Position numbers and translations under genes: made by a program
The notes under the pieces: generated by a model
Told to the model about the DNA's origin: nothing
Database searches by the model: none
Seen by the model: the letters and a program-made list of their open reading frames with translations, nothing else
Assembly (NCBI GenBank): GCA_025454175.1
Contig: JALOOX010000003.1
Span: 1 to 64,000, forward strand
Direction of reading: 5' to 3'
From: Syntrophobacteraceae bacterium
Lineage (GTDB): Bacteria > Desulfobacterota > Syntrophobacteria > Syntrophobacterales > Syntrophobacteraceae
DNA length: 64,000 bases
In this document: positions 19,952 to 30,554 of the stretch, piece by piece
Position numbering within the stretch: position 1 is the stretch's first letter
Layout of the letters: each line of letters opens with the position of its first letter

Positions 19952-22453
19952 CTAGGCCAGAGGCTCCTGTGCGGCATCCCTGGATGCCAGGTGCTCCCGG
20001 TGGGCCTGGACCAGCCTGATCTCGCCGTATGAATGGTTCTCGCCAAGGGCTTGCTTGATTTCCCCGAGGGGCCTGTCCTTCATCGCCGTCAGCTGCCGGT
20101 CGATGGTTTTGAGCTTCTCCTCGGGGAGCAGCCTCCCGATATCGATCCGGCCGGATTCCACAAAACAGGCCAGGTGGCTCTCTATGGTCGAATGGGTCAG
20201 GCCCCGCTCCCGGGCCACCTGAGCAACGCTCAATCCCTTGCTGAACAACTCATAGGTAACTTGCCGCGTACCTTTCGCGACGGGCTTGTCATCCTTTGCG
20301 GGATGTTTGGGAGGGGGTGTCGCCGCCGGTCGGCCGGGGCCGCTGATCCGGTGCCTTTGCCGGTAGGAGGAAACCAGGGCCAGGAGCTCCTTCCCGTATT
20401 TTTCGAAGAGACGTTTGCCGATCCCCCTGACGCTCATCAGGGCCGCAGGGCTGTCGGGCAGGTCTGAGGCGATCTGGATCAACACGCTCTGATGAAGAAT
20501 CTGGTAGTGGGGGACGCCGGCTTCGCCTGCCTTGGCGGCGCGCCAATCCTTGAGTGCCTGGAAGAGCTCCGGGTGGCCGATTTCGGAGACGGCATATTCC
20601 GCGGGCCTGCTTTTTCTTTGTTTGTCGGGCTTCAGGTCGATTTGGGCGGATGAGAGGGCGCGCAGGTAGCGGGAAGGAGAAAAGCCGGGCTTGCAGCTTC
20701 GCATCGCCGCAAGCTTTACCGCCGTCTCCTTCCTGAGCCCGTCAAGGGCGCCCCCGGCGATCCTTGCGATTTCCTTGTTGTCCGTGTCCATCCGCAGGGT
20801 AGTCAGGCAGTCGCCCAGAATCGAGTCGAGCTTTTCCTCGAAATAAACCCCGGCCTTGGTGACGCGATCGAAGACGGCCGGATCGTCCGACGGGAGCTTG
20901 TCGTCCGCGAAGAGTCCGTTCAATTGCCTCTGGAACTTCTCGCCGACCACGAATATCTCCGCCCCGGCCTTGTCCTCCAGTGCCTGAAGGTCGCCCGCGC
21001 CCGATACCCTGACAGTCCCGGCATTGGCGCGAAGCACTCGAACGAGACGGCCGAGCAGCGAGCGCAACGGCGCAAAGTCGAAGCATTCGTTGAGCAACCG
21101 CCGCTGATAGAGGATCTTGGCGGTTTCGAGCCCTTCCGCGGAAGGCGGGGTCTGGGAAGTCCGGACGTTAAACCGCGAAACGGCCCCATCGGTCTTTATG
21201 GCGTGGGGCGGGATGGGCGAGCTCAACACCATGCCTTCGAAGGTTTTGCAGCGACTCAGGGCAACGTAAACCTGGCCGTGGACAAAGGCGGCCCCGGCGT
21301 CGATGACGGCCCGGTCAAAAGTAAGCCCCTGGCTCTTGTGGATGGTGATGGCCCAGGCCAGCTTGAGGGGAAGCTGCACGAACCTGCCGACCTTGTCCTC
21401 GGTGATTTCCCTCGTCGTGGGGTCGATCCGGTATTGGATGTTCTCCCAGATTGCGGGCTCCACCGTGATCTCACCATCGTCGCCGGGGCATTTCACGCAG
21501 ACCGACCGGTCACCAATCCGGGTGATCCTGCCGATTTTGCCGTTGAAATAGAGCTTGTCGGGCGAGGGATCGTTTTTGACGAACATCACCTGGGCGCCCT
21601 TTTTGAGGGTGAGTGCAGGCGATGTCGGGTACGAATACTCCGGAAAATCCCCCTCGACTTCGGCACGAAAGCAATGCGGCCTCTCCGGCAAACCCTTGAG
21701 CCTGGATTCGTTGATGGCATCGGCGCTTCGGTTGTGGGTGCTTAACGTGATATAGCCCTGGTTGTCGCCGGGTCGGAAATCCTTCCGGTAACGGCTGTTG
21801 AGCTCTTGCAGCGAAGCCTGGTCGAGCCGGTTTTCGCGCACCCGGTTCAGGAGGTCTATGAAGCGGGTGTCGGACTGGCGGTAGATATGTTTCAGCTCGA
21901 TGACCACCAGATCGGAAAGGCCGAGGGCATGGCAGCCGAAGAAGTACATCGAGTCATAAAACTCCCGCAGGATGGCCCAGTCATCCTCCTTGACGACCGG
22001 GGAGAGCTGCTGCAGGTCGCCAATCATGAGAAGCTGGACCCCGCCGAACGGCAGGTCACTGCGCCGGTAGCGCCTCAGGACCTCATCGACCCCGTCGAGC
22101 AGATCAGCCCGCACCATGCTGATCTCATCAATGACCAGCAGGTCCAGGCTTCCCACAACATTGATCTTCTCCCTGCCGAGCCTGTGTTGGCTGTTGCGGC
22201 CGTAAGCCTCGCTCCCCGGCACGTAGGGACCGAAAGGCAACTGGAAGAACGAATGGAGGGTGACCCCGCCGGCGTTGATGGCCGCCACACCGGTCGGGGC
22301 GGTTACGATCATGCGCTTGTGGGTGCTTCTTCTCAGGTTGTGGAGAAAGGTGGTCTTGCCGGTGCCGGCTTTGCCGGTCAGGAAGATATTCCGGTCGGTG
22401 TACTCCACAAAATCGTGGGCCAGTCGAAGCTCGGGGTTGGGGGGGATGTTCAT
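19952..22453 (-). CDS. Pif1/RecD-like DNA helicase with HRDC and C-terminal HTH
   Basis: NIFLTGKAGTGKTTFLHNLRR; VTAPTGVAAINAGGVTLHSFF; VYVALSRCKTFEGM; HRDC-like YQILHQSVLIQIASDLPDSPAALMSVRGIGKRLFEKYG. Confidence 0.85.
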   Translation of the reverse strand: MNIPPNPELRLAHDFVEYTDRNIFLTGKAGTGKTTFLHNLRRSTHKRMIVTAPTGVAAINAGGVTLHSFFQLPFGPYVPGSEAYGRNSQHRLGREKINVVGSLDLLVIDEISMVRADLLDGVDEVLRRYRRSDLPFGGVQLLMIGDLQQLSPVVKEDDWAILREFYDSMYFFGCHALGLSDLVVIELKHIYRQSDTRFIDLLNRVRENRLDQASLQELNSRYRKDFRPGDNQGYITLSTHNRSADAINESRLKGLPERPHCFRAEVEGDFPEYSYPTSPALTLKKGAQVMFVKNDPSPDKLYFNGKIGRITRIGDRSVCVKCPGDDGEITVEPAIWENIQYRIDPTTREITEDKVGRFVQLPLKLAWAITIHKSQGLTFDRAVIDAGAAFVHGQVYVALSRCKTFEGMVLSSPIPPHAIKTDGAVSRFNVRTSQTPPSAEGLETAKILYQRRLLNECFDFAPLRSLLGRLVRVLRANAGTVRVSGAGDLQALEDKAGAEIFVVGEKFQRQLNGLFADDKLPSDDPAVFDRVTKAGVYFEEKLDSILGDCLTTLRMDTDNKEIARIAGGALDGLRKETAVKLAAMRSCKPGFSPSRYLRALSSAQIDLKPDKQRKSRPAEYAVSEIGHPELFQALKDWRAAKAGEAGVPHYQILHQSVLIQIASDLPDSPAALMSVRGIGKRLFEKYGKELLALVSSYRQRHRISGPGRPAATPPPKHPAKDDKPVAKGTRQVTYELFSKGLSVAQVARERGLTHSTIESHLACFVESGRIDIGRLLPEEKLKTIDRQLTAMKDRPLGEIKQALGENHSYGEIRLVQAHREHLASRDAAQEPLA

Positions 22454-22694
22454 GGTCCTGCTCGTCAAAGCCTCGGTAAGGCCCTGCGCAAAAGAGTGCC
22501 CGATTTCCGAGTGCACCATGGCTGCGTACGAAAACGCGATCAACGGAATGCCGGGCCTTGAAGGCTATTCCGTCGACATCAACACATGCCCGGCGTGGTC
22601 ATGGATGGCTGTTTCCAGCCTTTCCCGTTAGTCTATAAACGAAATACAACCTGATCAACAAGCAAACCTTTTTAGGGGCAGTGAAGGGGGTTTT

Positions 22695-22799
22695 GGGCTC
22701 ATGGGGCCCAGGGGAGTCTGGCACATCAGTCCGATCGACCACGACTTCAGTCCCCGACTTCAATCTGCTTGACCAAATGGCGCCCTTGCTGGATGAATA
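22695..22799 (+). pseudogene. Fossil C-terminus of an alpha/beta hydrolase
   Basis: GVWHISPIDHDFS then, in a second frame, DFNLLDQMAPLLDE*; compare intact 28201-28962 GYGHICLINHDFSLLDHIAPWLE. Confidence 0.5.
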
Positions 22800-22861
22800 A
22801 TGCATGGGTGGTTCAAGCGGCTTCGCTTGCTCTTCAAACAACTCCGGTCAGGAGATGGAAG

Positions 22862-24811
22862 ATGGATGGATGGCAGGGAATCGCACTCTCCGTGGATCTC
22901 ACCCGTCGACAGATCGACCGGGAAGTCATTGATCCGTTGTTTGCCGAGCAGTTCATCGGAGGCCGCGGCTTCACCTCCAGGAGGCTCTTGGACCGGATCC
23001 GGCCCGGCATGGATCCCCTCAGTCCCGAGAATGTCCTCTGCTTCGGCGCCGGTCCGTTCTCCGGGACCTCCCTGGCCATGTCCAGCCGCATCCACGTGAG
23101 CACCCTTTCCTCCTACAGCGGGATCCTGGGAGACGGCAACGCCGGCGGAGGCTTTGCTTATCGGCTCAAAAGGGCGGGTTATGATCTCATCGTCGTCACG
23201 GGCCGCTCCGAGACCCCCGTCTATCTTTGGATCCAGGACGATGCGGTCCAGTTGATCGATGCGTCGGACCTGTGGGGGAGCACCACCTGGCGTGCCACGG
23301 ACCTCCTGCGCCGGCGTCACGGATCCGGGGTGAGCGTCGCGATCATCGGGCAGGCGGGTGAGAACCTGGTCCGCGTGGCTTCCACCATCGTGGACAAATA
23401 CGCTTCGGCAGCCCGCGGAAGTGGCGCCGTCTGGGGCTCCAAGAACCTGAAGGCCGTTGTGGTCTCGGGGTCCGGTCGGGTCTCCGTGGCTGATCCCGAA
23501 ACCTTTGAGCGGCTGGCCCGGGAAGACCGGGAATTCTTTCTTCACGATCCCGCCCAGCGTGGAATCGTCGCGGTCTACGGCTCGCACATCGGCATGACAC
23601 ACTGGCAGCCCTCCCGCCGGTATTTCGAGAGAAAGCTCGAACCGCACGAAGTGCCCGCGGCATTGACTCCCGAAGGGCTCAAACGCTTCGAGACGGGGCG
23701 GACCGGGTGCCACGGGTGTCCTGTCGGCTGCAAGAACATTTACAGCATCCCCGAAGGGACCAGAAAAGGGGAAAAGGGATCGGCCCTCGAGTTCGAATGC
23801 CTGGACTGCCTGGGCACCAACTGCGGGATCGAAGACCCGGTGGCGATCCTGGAAATGCAGAACCTGGCCGACGCTTACGGGCTCGACGTCATTGCCCTGG
23901 GAAACACCATCGCCTTCGTGAAGCACCTGTACAACCGGGGTATTCTGACAGAGAAGGACACGGGCGGGCTGCGCCTGGACTGGAATGATGCCGCATCCCA
24001 GATCGAGCTGGTGCACCGGACGGCGCTACGGGAGGGCTTCGGCGGTGTCGTCGCGGAGGGTCTCCACAACACGGCCCGAATCCTGGGGTCGGAAGCCATG
24101 GAGCATTGTCACCATGTCAAGGGACTGAGCCGCGGTGTGCACCCTCCGGGTGTGCTCGCCCTGGCTCACGCCGTCTCCACCCGGGGCGCGGACCACCTGA
24201 GGGGCCGAAGCTGGGCTGTGAGTGACAACGCCCCTGGAGATGTGCTGCCGGCCCTGGTGGAAAAGGGCTTTCTGCCGGCCGAGCCTTCTCTGGATCCCGT
24301 GAAATCCCTCATTATCGCGGAGCGGGCCACGACGCTCGCCGATGCCGTCGGCCGCTGCAAGGGGGCGGTCAACAGCTGGGTTTCGGCCGTTCCCCTGGTA
24401 TGGAAATACCCGTTGTGGGAGGGTTTGGCCAGGCTGCTCACGGCGGCAACGGGCGTCTCGTTCGATGCGGCGCGGCTTGAAGCGGCCGCGGATCGCATTC
24501 AGGCCGTGGAGCGCGCTTTCAACTGCCGGCAGGGGACCACGGCCGAGGATGATCGCCTGCCCCAGAAGCCCGACATGAAAAACTCCCCAGAGGGAAAGGC
24601 CGAGCTTGAGAGACATGGGCGGATGCTTGTGGACTACTGTCGAATGCACGGATACGACCCACGGACTGGCGCGCCAACCCGCCGTCGGCTGGTCGATCTC
24701 AACCTGGAGGCTCTCGCCGACGCCCTCGAACGGGACGCGCCTTACTCGAAATGGAACGGGCCCCCTCTACGGCCCCTCGAAAGCTACCCCCGCGGCGGCC
24801 GGCGCGCCTGA
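22862..24811 (+). CDS. Tungsten-containing aldehyde ferredoxin oxidoreductase family protein
   Basis: FIGGRGFTSRRLL; GPFSGT; CHGCPVGCKNIY; SGSGRVSVADPETF; start downstream of GGAG. Confidence 0.92.
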   Translation: MDGWQGIALSVDLTRRQIDREVIDPLFAEQFIGGRGFTSRRLLDRIRPGMDPLSPENVLCFGAGPFSGTSLAMSSRIHVSTLSSYSGILGDGNAGGGFAYRLKRAGYDLIVVTGRSETPVYLWIQDDAVQLIDASDLWGSTTWRATDLLRRRHGSGVSVAIIGQAGENLVRVASTIVDKYASAARGSGAVWGSKNLKAVVVSGSGRVSVADPETFERLAREDREFFLHDPAQRGIVAVYGSHIGMTHWQPSRRYFERKLEPHEVPAALTPEGLKRFETGRTGCHGCPVGCKNIYSIPEGTRKGEKGSALEFECLDCLGTNCGIEDPVAILEMQNLADAYGLDVIALGNTIAFVKHLYNRGILTEKDTGGLRLDWNDAASQIELVHRTALREGFGGVVAEGLHNTARILGSEAMEHCHHVKGLSRGVHPPGVLALAHAVSTRGADHLRGRSWAVSDNAPGDVLPALVEKGFLPAEPSLDPVKSLIIAERATTLADAVGRCKGAVNSWVSAVPLVWKYPLWEGLARLLTAATGVSFDAARLEAAADRIQAVERAFNCRQGTTAEDDRLPQKPDMKNSPEGKAELERHGRMLVDYCRMHGYDPRTGAPTRRRLVDLNLEALADALERDAPYSKWNGPPLRPLESYPRGGRRA

Positions 24812-24864
24812 GCGTCGCGGAGCAGGACGGAGAGAAGAGCAACTCCTCTGTCGGGGTGGTGAGA

Positions 24865-25001
24865 CAATGTCGTTGAATTGAGCCAGGAGATCAGGCGGGC
24901 ATAAAGCCCGCCCCTATTCAGAAGATCATTGGCAGATGGCGTAGGGGCGGGCTTTGTGCCCGCCCAGAAACCTTTCTGAAGCCGCTAATTCAACAACATT
25001 G
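24865..25001. repeat. Nested inverted repeat / MITE- or REP-like element
   Basis: Outer arms caatgtcgttgaattgagc (24865-24883) / gctaattcaacaacattg (24984-25001); inner arms ggcgggcataaagcccgcccctat (24894-24917) / taggggcgggctttgtgcccgcc (24942-24964). Confidence 0.75.
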
Positions 25002-25586
25002 GGGTGGTGGGATTCGAGCCACTCTGCAATCTCCCGTCCGATCGTCCGTGATCTCCAGCACGTCACACACTCGCATGGCGCTCCATTGGGGCCGGGCTCT
25101 CGACCAGAGGATGAAGTGGGTTCTGACGTCCTAAAGCGGCGCAGTTGACGAGCATAGCCATCAGCTCTTATTTTAATTAAGTAACACACTTACCCAACTG
25201 ATTCTCCACCATGAGTGACAAGTGTTGGTTTCAATAAACCAGCCGGCCGATCCATTTTCGCATCCATATCCGGCATCGGCTGCCGACTCCTTTCGAGCTT
25301 CACCGACATTTCCCGTGCCGAAGCCTTGCTGACGCTTTCTTCCCGTATTCAGCCGGAAACAGCCTCAAGTCATCGAAGCCTTTGGGCAAGATCAATCTCA
25401 TCAGTCTTGGAGTGATATGGAGCCGAAAACCTCGTGTTAATCGACAAAGATACTCCTATGCGTCAGGATGGTTGTTGAACGTCGACGACCAAGCACGATT
25501 GAGCTGAAACACTCGTTGAATTACCTGATCGCCCGGCATGCCGACCGGTCAACCGGTGAGCATGCGATCACCCAGGAGGTGCGGAA

Positions 25587-27380
25587 ATGCAAAACGAGAC
25601 ACTTCCCGTCATGATTCGCCAAAGAGTTGGGAAATACGGAGAAAGGACCGCCCTGCGGTTCAGGGACCACTCCACCGGTCACTGGGTGCCGATTTCATGG
25701 TCGGCCATGGGCAGCCAGATCAATGCCGTCGCCAAGGCGTTGATGGAAATGGGAATCGGAGAGGGTGACCGGGTGGGCATCTTTTCCCAGAACCGGCCGG
25801 AATGGGCCATCGCTGATTTTGGAATCCTGTCCGCCCGAGCCGTGACCGTCCCCATTTATGCGACCAGCAGCGCGAAGCAGGTCCAAAGCATCCTGGACGA
25901 GGCGGAGGTGAAGGCGCTTTTCATCGGAGCCAGGGACCTGGTCGACAAGGTGAGGCCCCTGGTGGACTCGTGTGGACAGCTGAAAAAGGTGATCGTTTTC
26001 GACAAGGCCACACAACTGGAAGGCGATGATCGATTTCTACATTATGAGGATTTTCTCGAGCTGGGGAGACAATCCCCCAGGGATGACGAGCTGGAGGAGC
26101 GCCTGGCCGGCGTGGCTGCGAAGGATCTCGCAACAATCATTTATACTTCTGGAACCACGGGGGATCCCAAGGGCGTCATGCTGACGCATGCCAACTTTTT
26201 CCACCAGATCAGGATGGTCAATCGCTTCTTTGATGTGAACGACCAGGACATTTCCCTTTGCTTCCTCCCATTGAGCCATGTGTTTGAGAGGAGTTGGTGC
26301 TACATCCTTTTTCATCAGGGGGTCACCATCACCTACTGCGATGATCCCAGGAAGGTCATGGACTACCTCAAGGAGGTAAGGCCCACGGTCATGGCGGCAG
26401 TGCCGCGCTTGTATGAAAAGATTCACGGGGCGATCACGAGCAGGGTACAAAGCGCTCCACCTCGAAGACAGAAGCTTTTCGGATGGGCCATCGAGGTGGG
26501 CAGGCAAGTCTGCGAGCAAAGGCGGCTGAGCCAACCCACGGGCTTGGGCCTGAGGTTCAAGCACCGGTTGGCCGACGCTCTGGTCCTCAAGAAGATTCGG
26601 GGGATCTTCGGGGGCCGGGTCAAGCTCCTGATTTCGGGTGGGGCTCCATTTTCCAAGGAAATCGCCGAGTTTTTCTGCGCTGCGGGAGTCTTCATCTGCG
26701 AGGGTTACGGTCTCACCGAAACCTCTCCAACGGTAACGTGCAACCAGCCCGCATGCTTCAAATTTGGAACGGTGGGCAAGGTGGTGCCCCGGTGCGAGGT
26801 GAAGCTGTCCCAGGAGGGCGAGATTCTCGTCAGGGGCGACAATGTGATGCTGGGCTACTACAAGCAGCCCGAAGCAACGGCCGCGTCCATGGAGGATGGA
26901 TGGCTGAAGACGGGGGACGTTGGGGAATTCGACGATGAGGGGTTCCTGAGGATCACCGACAGAATCAAGGATCTCATCATCACTTCGGGTGGGAAGACCA
27001 TCTCTCCTCAGCGGGTGGAGTCCATCGTTTCAGGGGATGTCTTCATTGAGCAGATCGTGGTCATAGGGGAGCAGCGGAAAATGTTGACCGCTCTCATCTT
27101 CCCTGCTTTTGAGGCCCTGGAGCGATACGCAAGGGCGAATGACGTGATTTTTTCAACACGGGAGGATCTCGTCGGCAATCCCAGGATCATTGAATTCTAC
27201 AGGGAACGGATCCAAACGCGATCGAGGGAGTTGGGTGAGTATGAGAAAATCAGGAAATTCCATATACTGCCCCATGAATTGACCCAGGAGGCCGGCGAGG
27301 TGACTCCCACGCTGAAAGTGAAGCGAAAGATCATCGACCGGAAATATGCCGACGTCATCGAGTCCATGTACAGGGATTAG
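25587..27380 (+). CDS. Long-chain acyl-CoA synthetase (AMP-forming)
   Basis: [66 protein letters not shown]. Confidence 0.93.
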   Translation: MQNETLPVMIRQRVGKYGERTALRFRDHSTGHWVPISWSAMGSQINAVAKALMEMGIGEGDRVGIFSQNRPEWAIADFGILSARAVTVPIYATSSAKQVQSILDEAEVKALFIGARDLVDKVRPLVDSCGQLKKVIVFDKATQLEGDDRFLHYEDFLELGRQSPRDDELEERLAGVAAKDLATIIYTSGTTGDPKGVMLTHANFFHQIRMVNRFFDVNDQDISLCFLPLSHVFERSWCYILFHQGVTITYCDDPRKVMDYLKEVRPTVMAAVPRLYEKIHGAITSRVQSAPPRRQKLFGWAIEVGRQVCEQRRLSQPTGLGLRFKHRLADALVLKKIRGIFGGRVKLLISGGAPFSKEIAEFFCAAGVFICEGYGLTETSPTVTCNQPACFKFGTVGKVVPRCEVKLSQEGEILVRGDNVMLGYYKQPEATAASMEDGWLKTGDVGEFDDEGFLRITDRIKDLIITSGGKTISPQRVESIVSGDVFIEQIVVIGEQRKMLTALIFPAFEALERYARANDVIFSTREDLVGNPRIIEFYRERIQTRSRELGEYEKIRKFHILPHELTQEAGEVTPTLKVKRKIIDRKYADVIESMYRD

Positions 27381-27413
27381 GCTGGACGGAATGCACGGGG
27401 GGGAGGTGAGGGG

Positions 27414-28226
27414 ATGGCGGCATCCGGGAATGGACGCTGGAGCGCGAGGGCAACGCTGAAAGTCCTGTGGGCGGTGTTTTCGGCCTTTGTGGTCGAGAGC
27501 GTGGTCTTCGGTTTTTCGGTGCTGCCGGCGGCGATATTCTGGGAATGGCACTTCCGGTGGAGACTCCCGTACCACTGGATGGAGACGGTCCTGCTCAGCA
27601 TGGCTTTCATCCCGGCCTATCTGCTCTTCGCCTTCTGCCTCATGCTGTTTTCCGCCCTTGCCATGTACGTGACCGGGTGGCGGGCTCCCGACGGGGCCGA
27701 GATGCCCATCCACGAGCCCGACTGGCCGCTCCTGAACTGGGTACGCTACATGATCTCCATACATTTGGTTCGAACCTTCGCGGGGGCAATTTTCCGCACC
27801 TCTCCCCTCTGGACCATGTACATGCGCTGGAATGGGGCCAGGATGGGCCGCGGTGTTTTCGTGAACAGCCTGTGGGTGACGGATCACAACCTCCTGGAAT
27901 TCGGAGACCACGTGATCATCGGCAGCGAGGTGCACCTGTCAGGGCATACCGTTGAAAAGGGTGTGGTCAAGACGGCGCGGGTCCGCCTGGGCGACCACGT
28001 GACGGCGGGAGTCTCCAGCATCATCAGCATCGGCGTGGATGCAGGGCCGGGCTGCCAGATCGGCGCCCTCAGCCTCGTTCCAAAGTACGCCAGGCTCGAA
28101 GCCGGGGGGACCTACGTCGGCATCCCGGTTCACCTCGTCCAGAAGCGACCAGTTCCGGCATCGGCAAATATCGAGCCCACCATCGGCGGAGTGGCGCAGG
28201 ATGATTCCTCATCTCCCGTACGCTGA
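27414..28226 (+). CDS. Membrane-anchored left-handed beta-helix (hexapeptide) acyltransferase-like protein
   Basis: N-terminal TM segments then hexapeptide-like repeats GDHVIIGSEVHLSGHTVEKGVVKTARVRLGDHVTAGVSSIISIGV. Confidence 0.65.
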   Translation: MAASGNGRWSARATLKVLWAVFSAFVVESVVFGFSVLPAAIFWEWHFRWRLPYHWMETVLLSMAFIPAYLLFAFCLMLFSALAMYVTGWRAPDGAEMPIHEPDWPLLNWVRYMISIHLVRTFAGAIFRTSPLWTMYMRWNGARMGRGVFVNSLWVTDHNLLEFGDHVIIGSEVHLSGHTVEKGVVKTARVRLGDHVTAGVSSIISIGVDAGPGCQIGALSLVPKYARLEAGGTYVGIPVHLVQKRPVPASANIEPTIGGVAQDDSSSPVR

Positions 28227-28962
28227 GCGAGGACAAGGCCCTACCATCATCCTGGTGCCGGGGCTGGATGGAACCGCGCTCCTCTTTTACCGGCAGGTGC
28301 CGATCCTGGCCCGCCGCTTCCACGTGCTCACGTTCCCGCTCCCCGACGATTCGACATGCACCATGGACAGCCTCGTCGAGGATTTGAGGCAGCTCGTTGA
28401 AGACGCCGTCGGACAAAAGGGGCATGAACGTTTGATTCTCTGCGGGGAATCGTTCGGAGGGGCGCTGAGCCTGAGCTTTGCCGTGGCCTACCCGAGGCTG
28501 TTGCTGGGGCTGGTCATCGTCAATTCCTTTCCGGTGATCCGCCGGCGAATCCGACTGAATCTGGCTCCGCGGCTCCTGAAGCTGGTGCCCTGGGGGGCCA
28601 TGCCTTTTGTACGCCGCTTCACCGAGTCCCGACTCCACTCTCCGCACACCCTGCCCGTGGACCTGGCCGAATTCCATGAGCGTACCCGCTCCATCGGGAG
28701 ACAAGGATACATCCGGCGGCTCGAAATCCTCCAGCAATACGACATCCGAGGTCAGCTTCAGCGAATCCGCACCCCGACGCTGCTCCTCGCCGGCGACCTC
28801 GACCATTTGGTGCCGTCGGTGCGAGAGGCGCGGTTCATGGCCTCGCGCCTGCCCAATGCCACCGTCAGGATCCTCAAGGGGTACGGACACATCTGCCTCA
28901 TCAACCACGATTTCAGTCTGCTCGACCACATCGCGCCCTGGCTCGAAAACATGACCGGGTGA
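28201..28962 (+). CDS. Alpha/beta hydrolase
   Basis: TIILVPGLDGTALLFYRQ; LILCGESFGGALSLSFA (GxSxG); GDLDHLVP; GYGHICLINH. Confidence 0.88.
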   Translation: MIPHLPYAERGQGPTIILVPGLDGTALLFYRQVPILARRFHVLTFPLPDDSTCTMDSLVEDLRQLVEDAVGQKGHERLILCGESFGGALSLSFAVAYPRLLLGLVIVNSFPVIRRRIRLNLAPRLLKLVPWGAMPFVRRFTESRLHSPHTLPVDLAEFHERTRSIGRQGYIRRLEILQQYDIRGQLQRIRTPTLLLAGDLDHLVPSVREARFMASRLPNATVRILKGYGHICLINHDFSLLDHIAPWLENMTG

Positions 28963-29040
28963 AACCAACAGATAAGGCAAGGGGAGGGTACCATGAGGCG
29001 CCATGCGGATGCAGTGAATCGTGTGAAGTTCGCGGATGCC

Positions 29041-29150
29041 AGGAGGCTGTCCGAGAACTGTCATTTCGAGCGATAGCGAGAAATCTCGCTCGCAGTAACA
29101 CCTCGACTTTTCGAGATTTCTCTCTTCGCTACGCTTCGTTCGAGCGCGGC
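29041..29150. repeat. Dispersed repeat copy A with hairpin
   Basis: aggaggctgtccgagaactgtcatttcgagcg...gagaaatctcg...cgagatttctctcttcgctacgcttcg; 11-bp arms GAGAAATCTCG/CGAGATTTCTC; 5' block shared with 53699. Confidence 0.75.
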
Positions 29151-30554
29151 CTGCTTGGCCATGGCTTCCACCATGCCCTGCCGGCGTTTGGTGCCCCACA
29201 GCAGATCGCCGATGAGGCTCCCGCCAGCGGACGGCTCTTCCGGCTGAGCCTGGTCGAAAACCGGAGTGTCCGCTTCTCTCTCGAGGGTTCGCCGGCTCAG
29301 GATCTCGTAAGCCGACTCGCGGTTCACCGGCCAGTCATATTTGCTGCCGACCGGGCTTCGGGAGCGAACGGCGGCGCGCTCCTCGGGGGCGATCGCTCCC
29401 ATCCGGCAGCGCGGTGGACAGATGAGTGCGCGCTCCACGGGCATGGGCACGCCCTTCTCCTGGAGTGTTGAGACCAGTGCCTCACCGACACCGAGCTGTG
29501 ATATGACCTGGGCGACGTCGAGCTTCGGGTTCGCAACGAAAGTTTCAGCGGCGGTCTTGACCGACTTCTGGTCACGGGGCGTGTAGGCGCGCAGGGCATG
29601 TTGAATACGATTCCCGAGCTGCCCCAGGATTTCGTTGGGCACGTCGTCGGGAAACTGCGAGCAGAAGTAAACCCCGACACCCTTGGACCGGATGATCCGC
29701 ACGACCTGCTCCACGCGTCGGCGCAGCATGGGGGGGGCGTCATCAAACAGCAGGTGGGCCTCATCGAAGAAGAACACCATCCTGGGCTTTTCGAGGTCGC
29801 CCACCTCGGGCAGGTTCTCGAACAGCTCCGAAAGCAGCCACAGGAGAAGAGTCGAGTACAGCCGCGGCTTCAGAATGATCTGGTCCGCCACAAGGATGCT
29901 GATGATGCCGCGCCCGCCGAGGTCGGTTCGCATCAGATCCTCAAGGGCGAGGGCGGGCTCGCCGAACAGACCATCCCCGCCTTCCCGCTCGAGCGACAGC
30001 AGGGCCCTCTGGATGGCCGCAACGGACTGGGGGCTCACCAGGCCGTATTGCTTCGATATCTCCTTGCGATGGTCGAGGACCAGCCCGAGCAGGGCGCGCA
30101 GGTCGTCCAGGTCAAGCAACAGCAGGCCTTCGTCGTCCGCCAGTTTGAAGACGATCTCCAGCACCCCGGTCTGCGTATCGTTGATCTCGAGGACCCGGCC
30201 CAGGAGGCTCGGGCCGATCTCGCTGATGGTGGTGCGAACGGGATGGCCGGCCTTGCCGAGAACATCCCAGAACATGACCGGGCTGGCTTCATTCGTATAG
30301 CCTGCAATACCGGTCAGGGCCGCGCGCTGCTGGAGCTTCTCGCTGGGGACTCCGGCCATGGCCAGGCCGGACACATCGCCCTTGACGTCAGCCATGAAGA
30401 CCGGCACCCCCATGCGGGAGAAGCCCTCCGCCAGCACCATGAGAGAAACGGTCTTGCCGGTGCCCGTGGCCCCGGCGATCAGGCCATGGCGATTGCCATA
30501 CCTGGCGAGCAGTTGAACGGGCTTTTCCCCCTTGCCGATGAGTATGTGACTCAT
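29061..30554 (-). CDS. DUF853 / HerA-like ATPase (YjgR family)
   Basis: GLIAGATGTGKTVSLMVLAEGFSRMGVPVFMADVKGDVSGLA; FFFDEAHLLFDDAPP; C-term encoded in repeat copy A. Confidence 0.9.
   Translation of the reverse strand: MSHILIGKGEKPVQLLARYGNRHGLIAGATGTGKTVSLMVLAEGFSRMGVPVFMADVKGDVSGLAMAGVPSEKLQQRAALTGIAGYTNEASPVMFWDVLGKAGHPVRTTISEIGPSLLGRVLEINDTQTGVLEIVFKLADDEGLLLLDLDDLRALLGLVLDHRKEISKQYGLVSPQSVAAIQRALLSLEREGGDGLFGEPALALEDLMRTDLGGRGIISILVADQIILKPRLYSTLLLWLLSELFENLPEVGDLEKPRMVFFFDEAHLLFDDAPPMLRRRVEQVVRIIRSKGVGVYFCSQFPDDVPNEILGQLGNRIQHALRAYTPRDQKSVKTAAETFVANPKLDVAQVISQLGVGEALVSTLQEKGVPMPVERALICPPRCRMGAIAPEERAAVRSRSPVGSKYDWPVNRESAYEILSRRTLEREADTPVFDQAQPEEPSAGGSLIGDLLWGTKRRQGMVEAMAKQAALERSVAKREISKSRGVTASEISRYRSK

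Noticed and set aside
24984-25030. tRNA-like 3' end (ggctcgaatcccaccacccc on the reverse strand)
   Set aside because: T-stem does not pair properly and no cloverleaf could be assembled upstream; better explained by the inverted-repeat element flank.
24926-25189. 87-aa minus-strand ORF with protein-like tail
   Set aside because: Runs through the inverted-repeat element; no recognised domain and weak coding signal.
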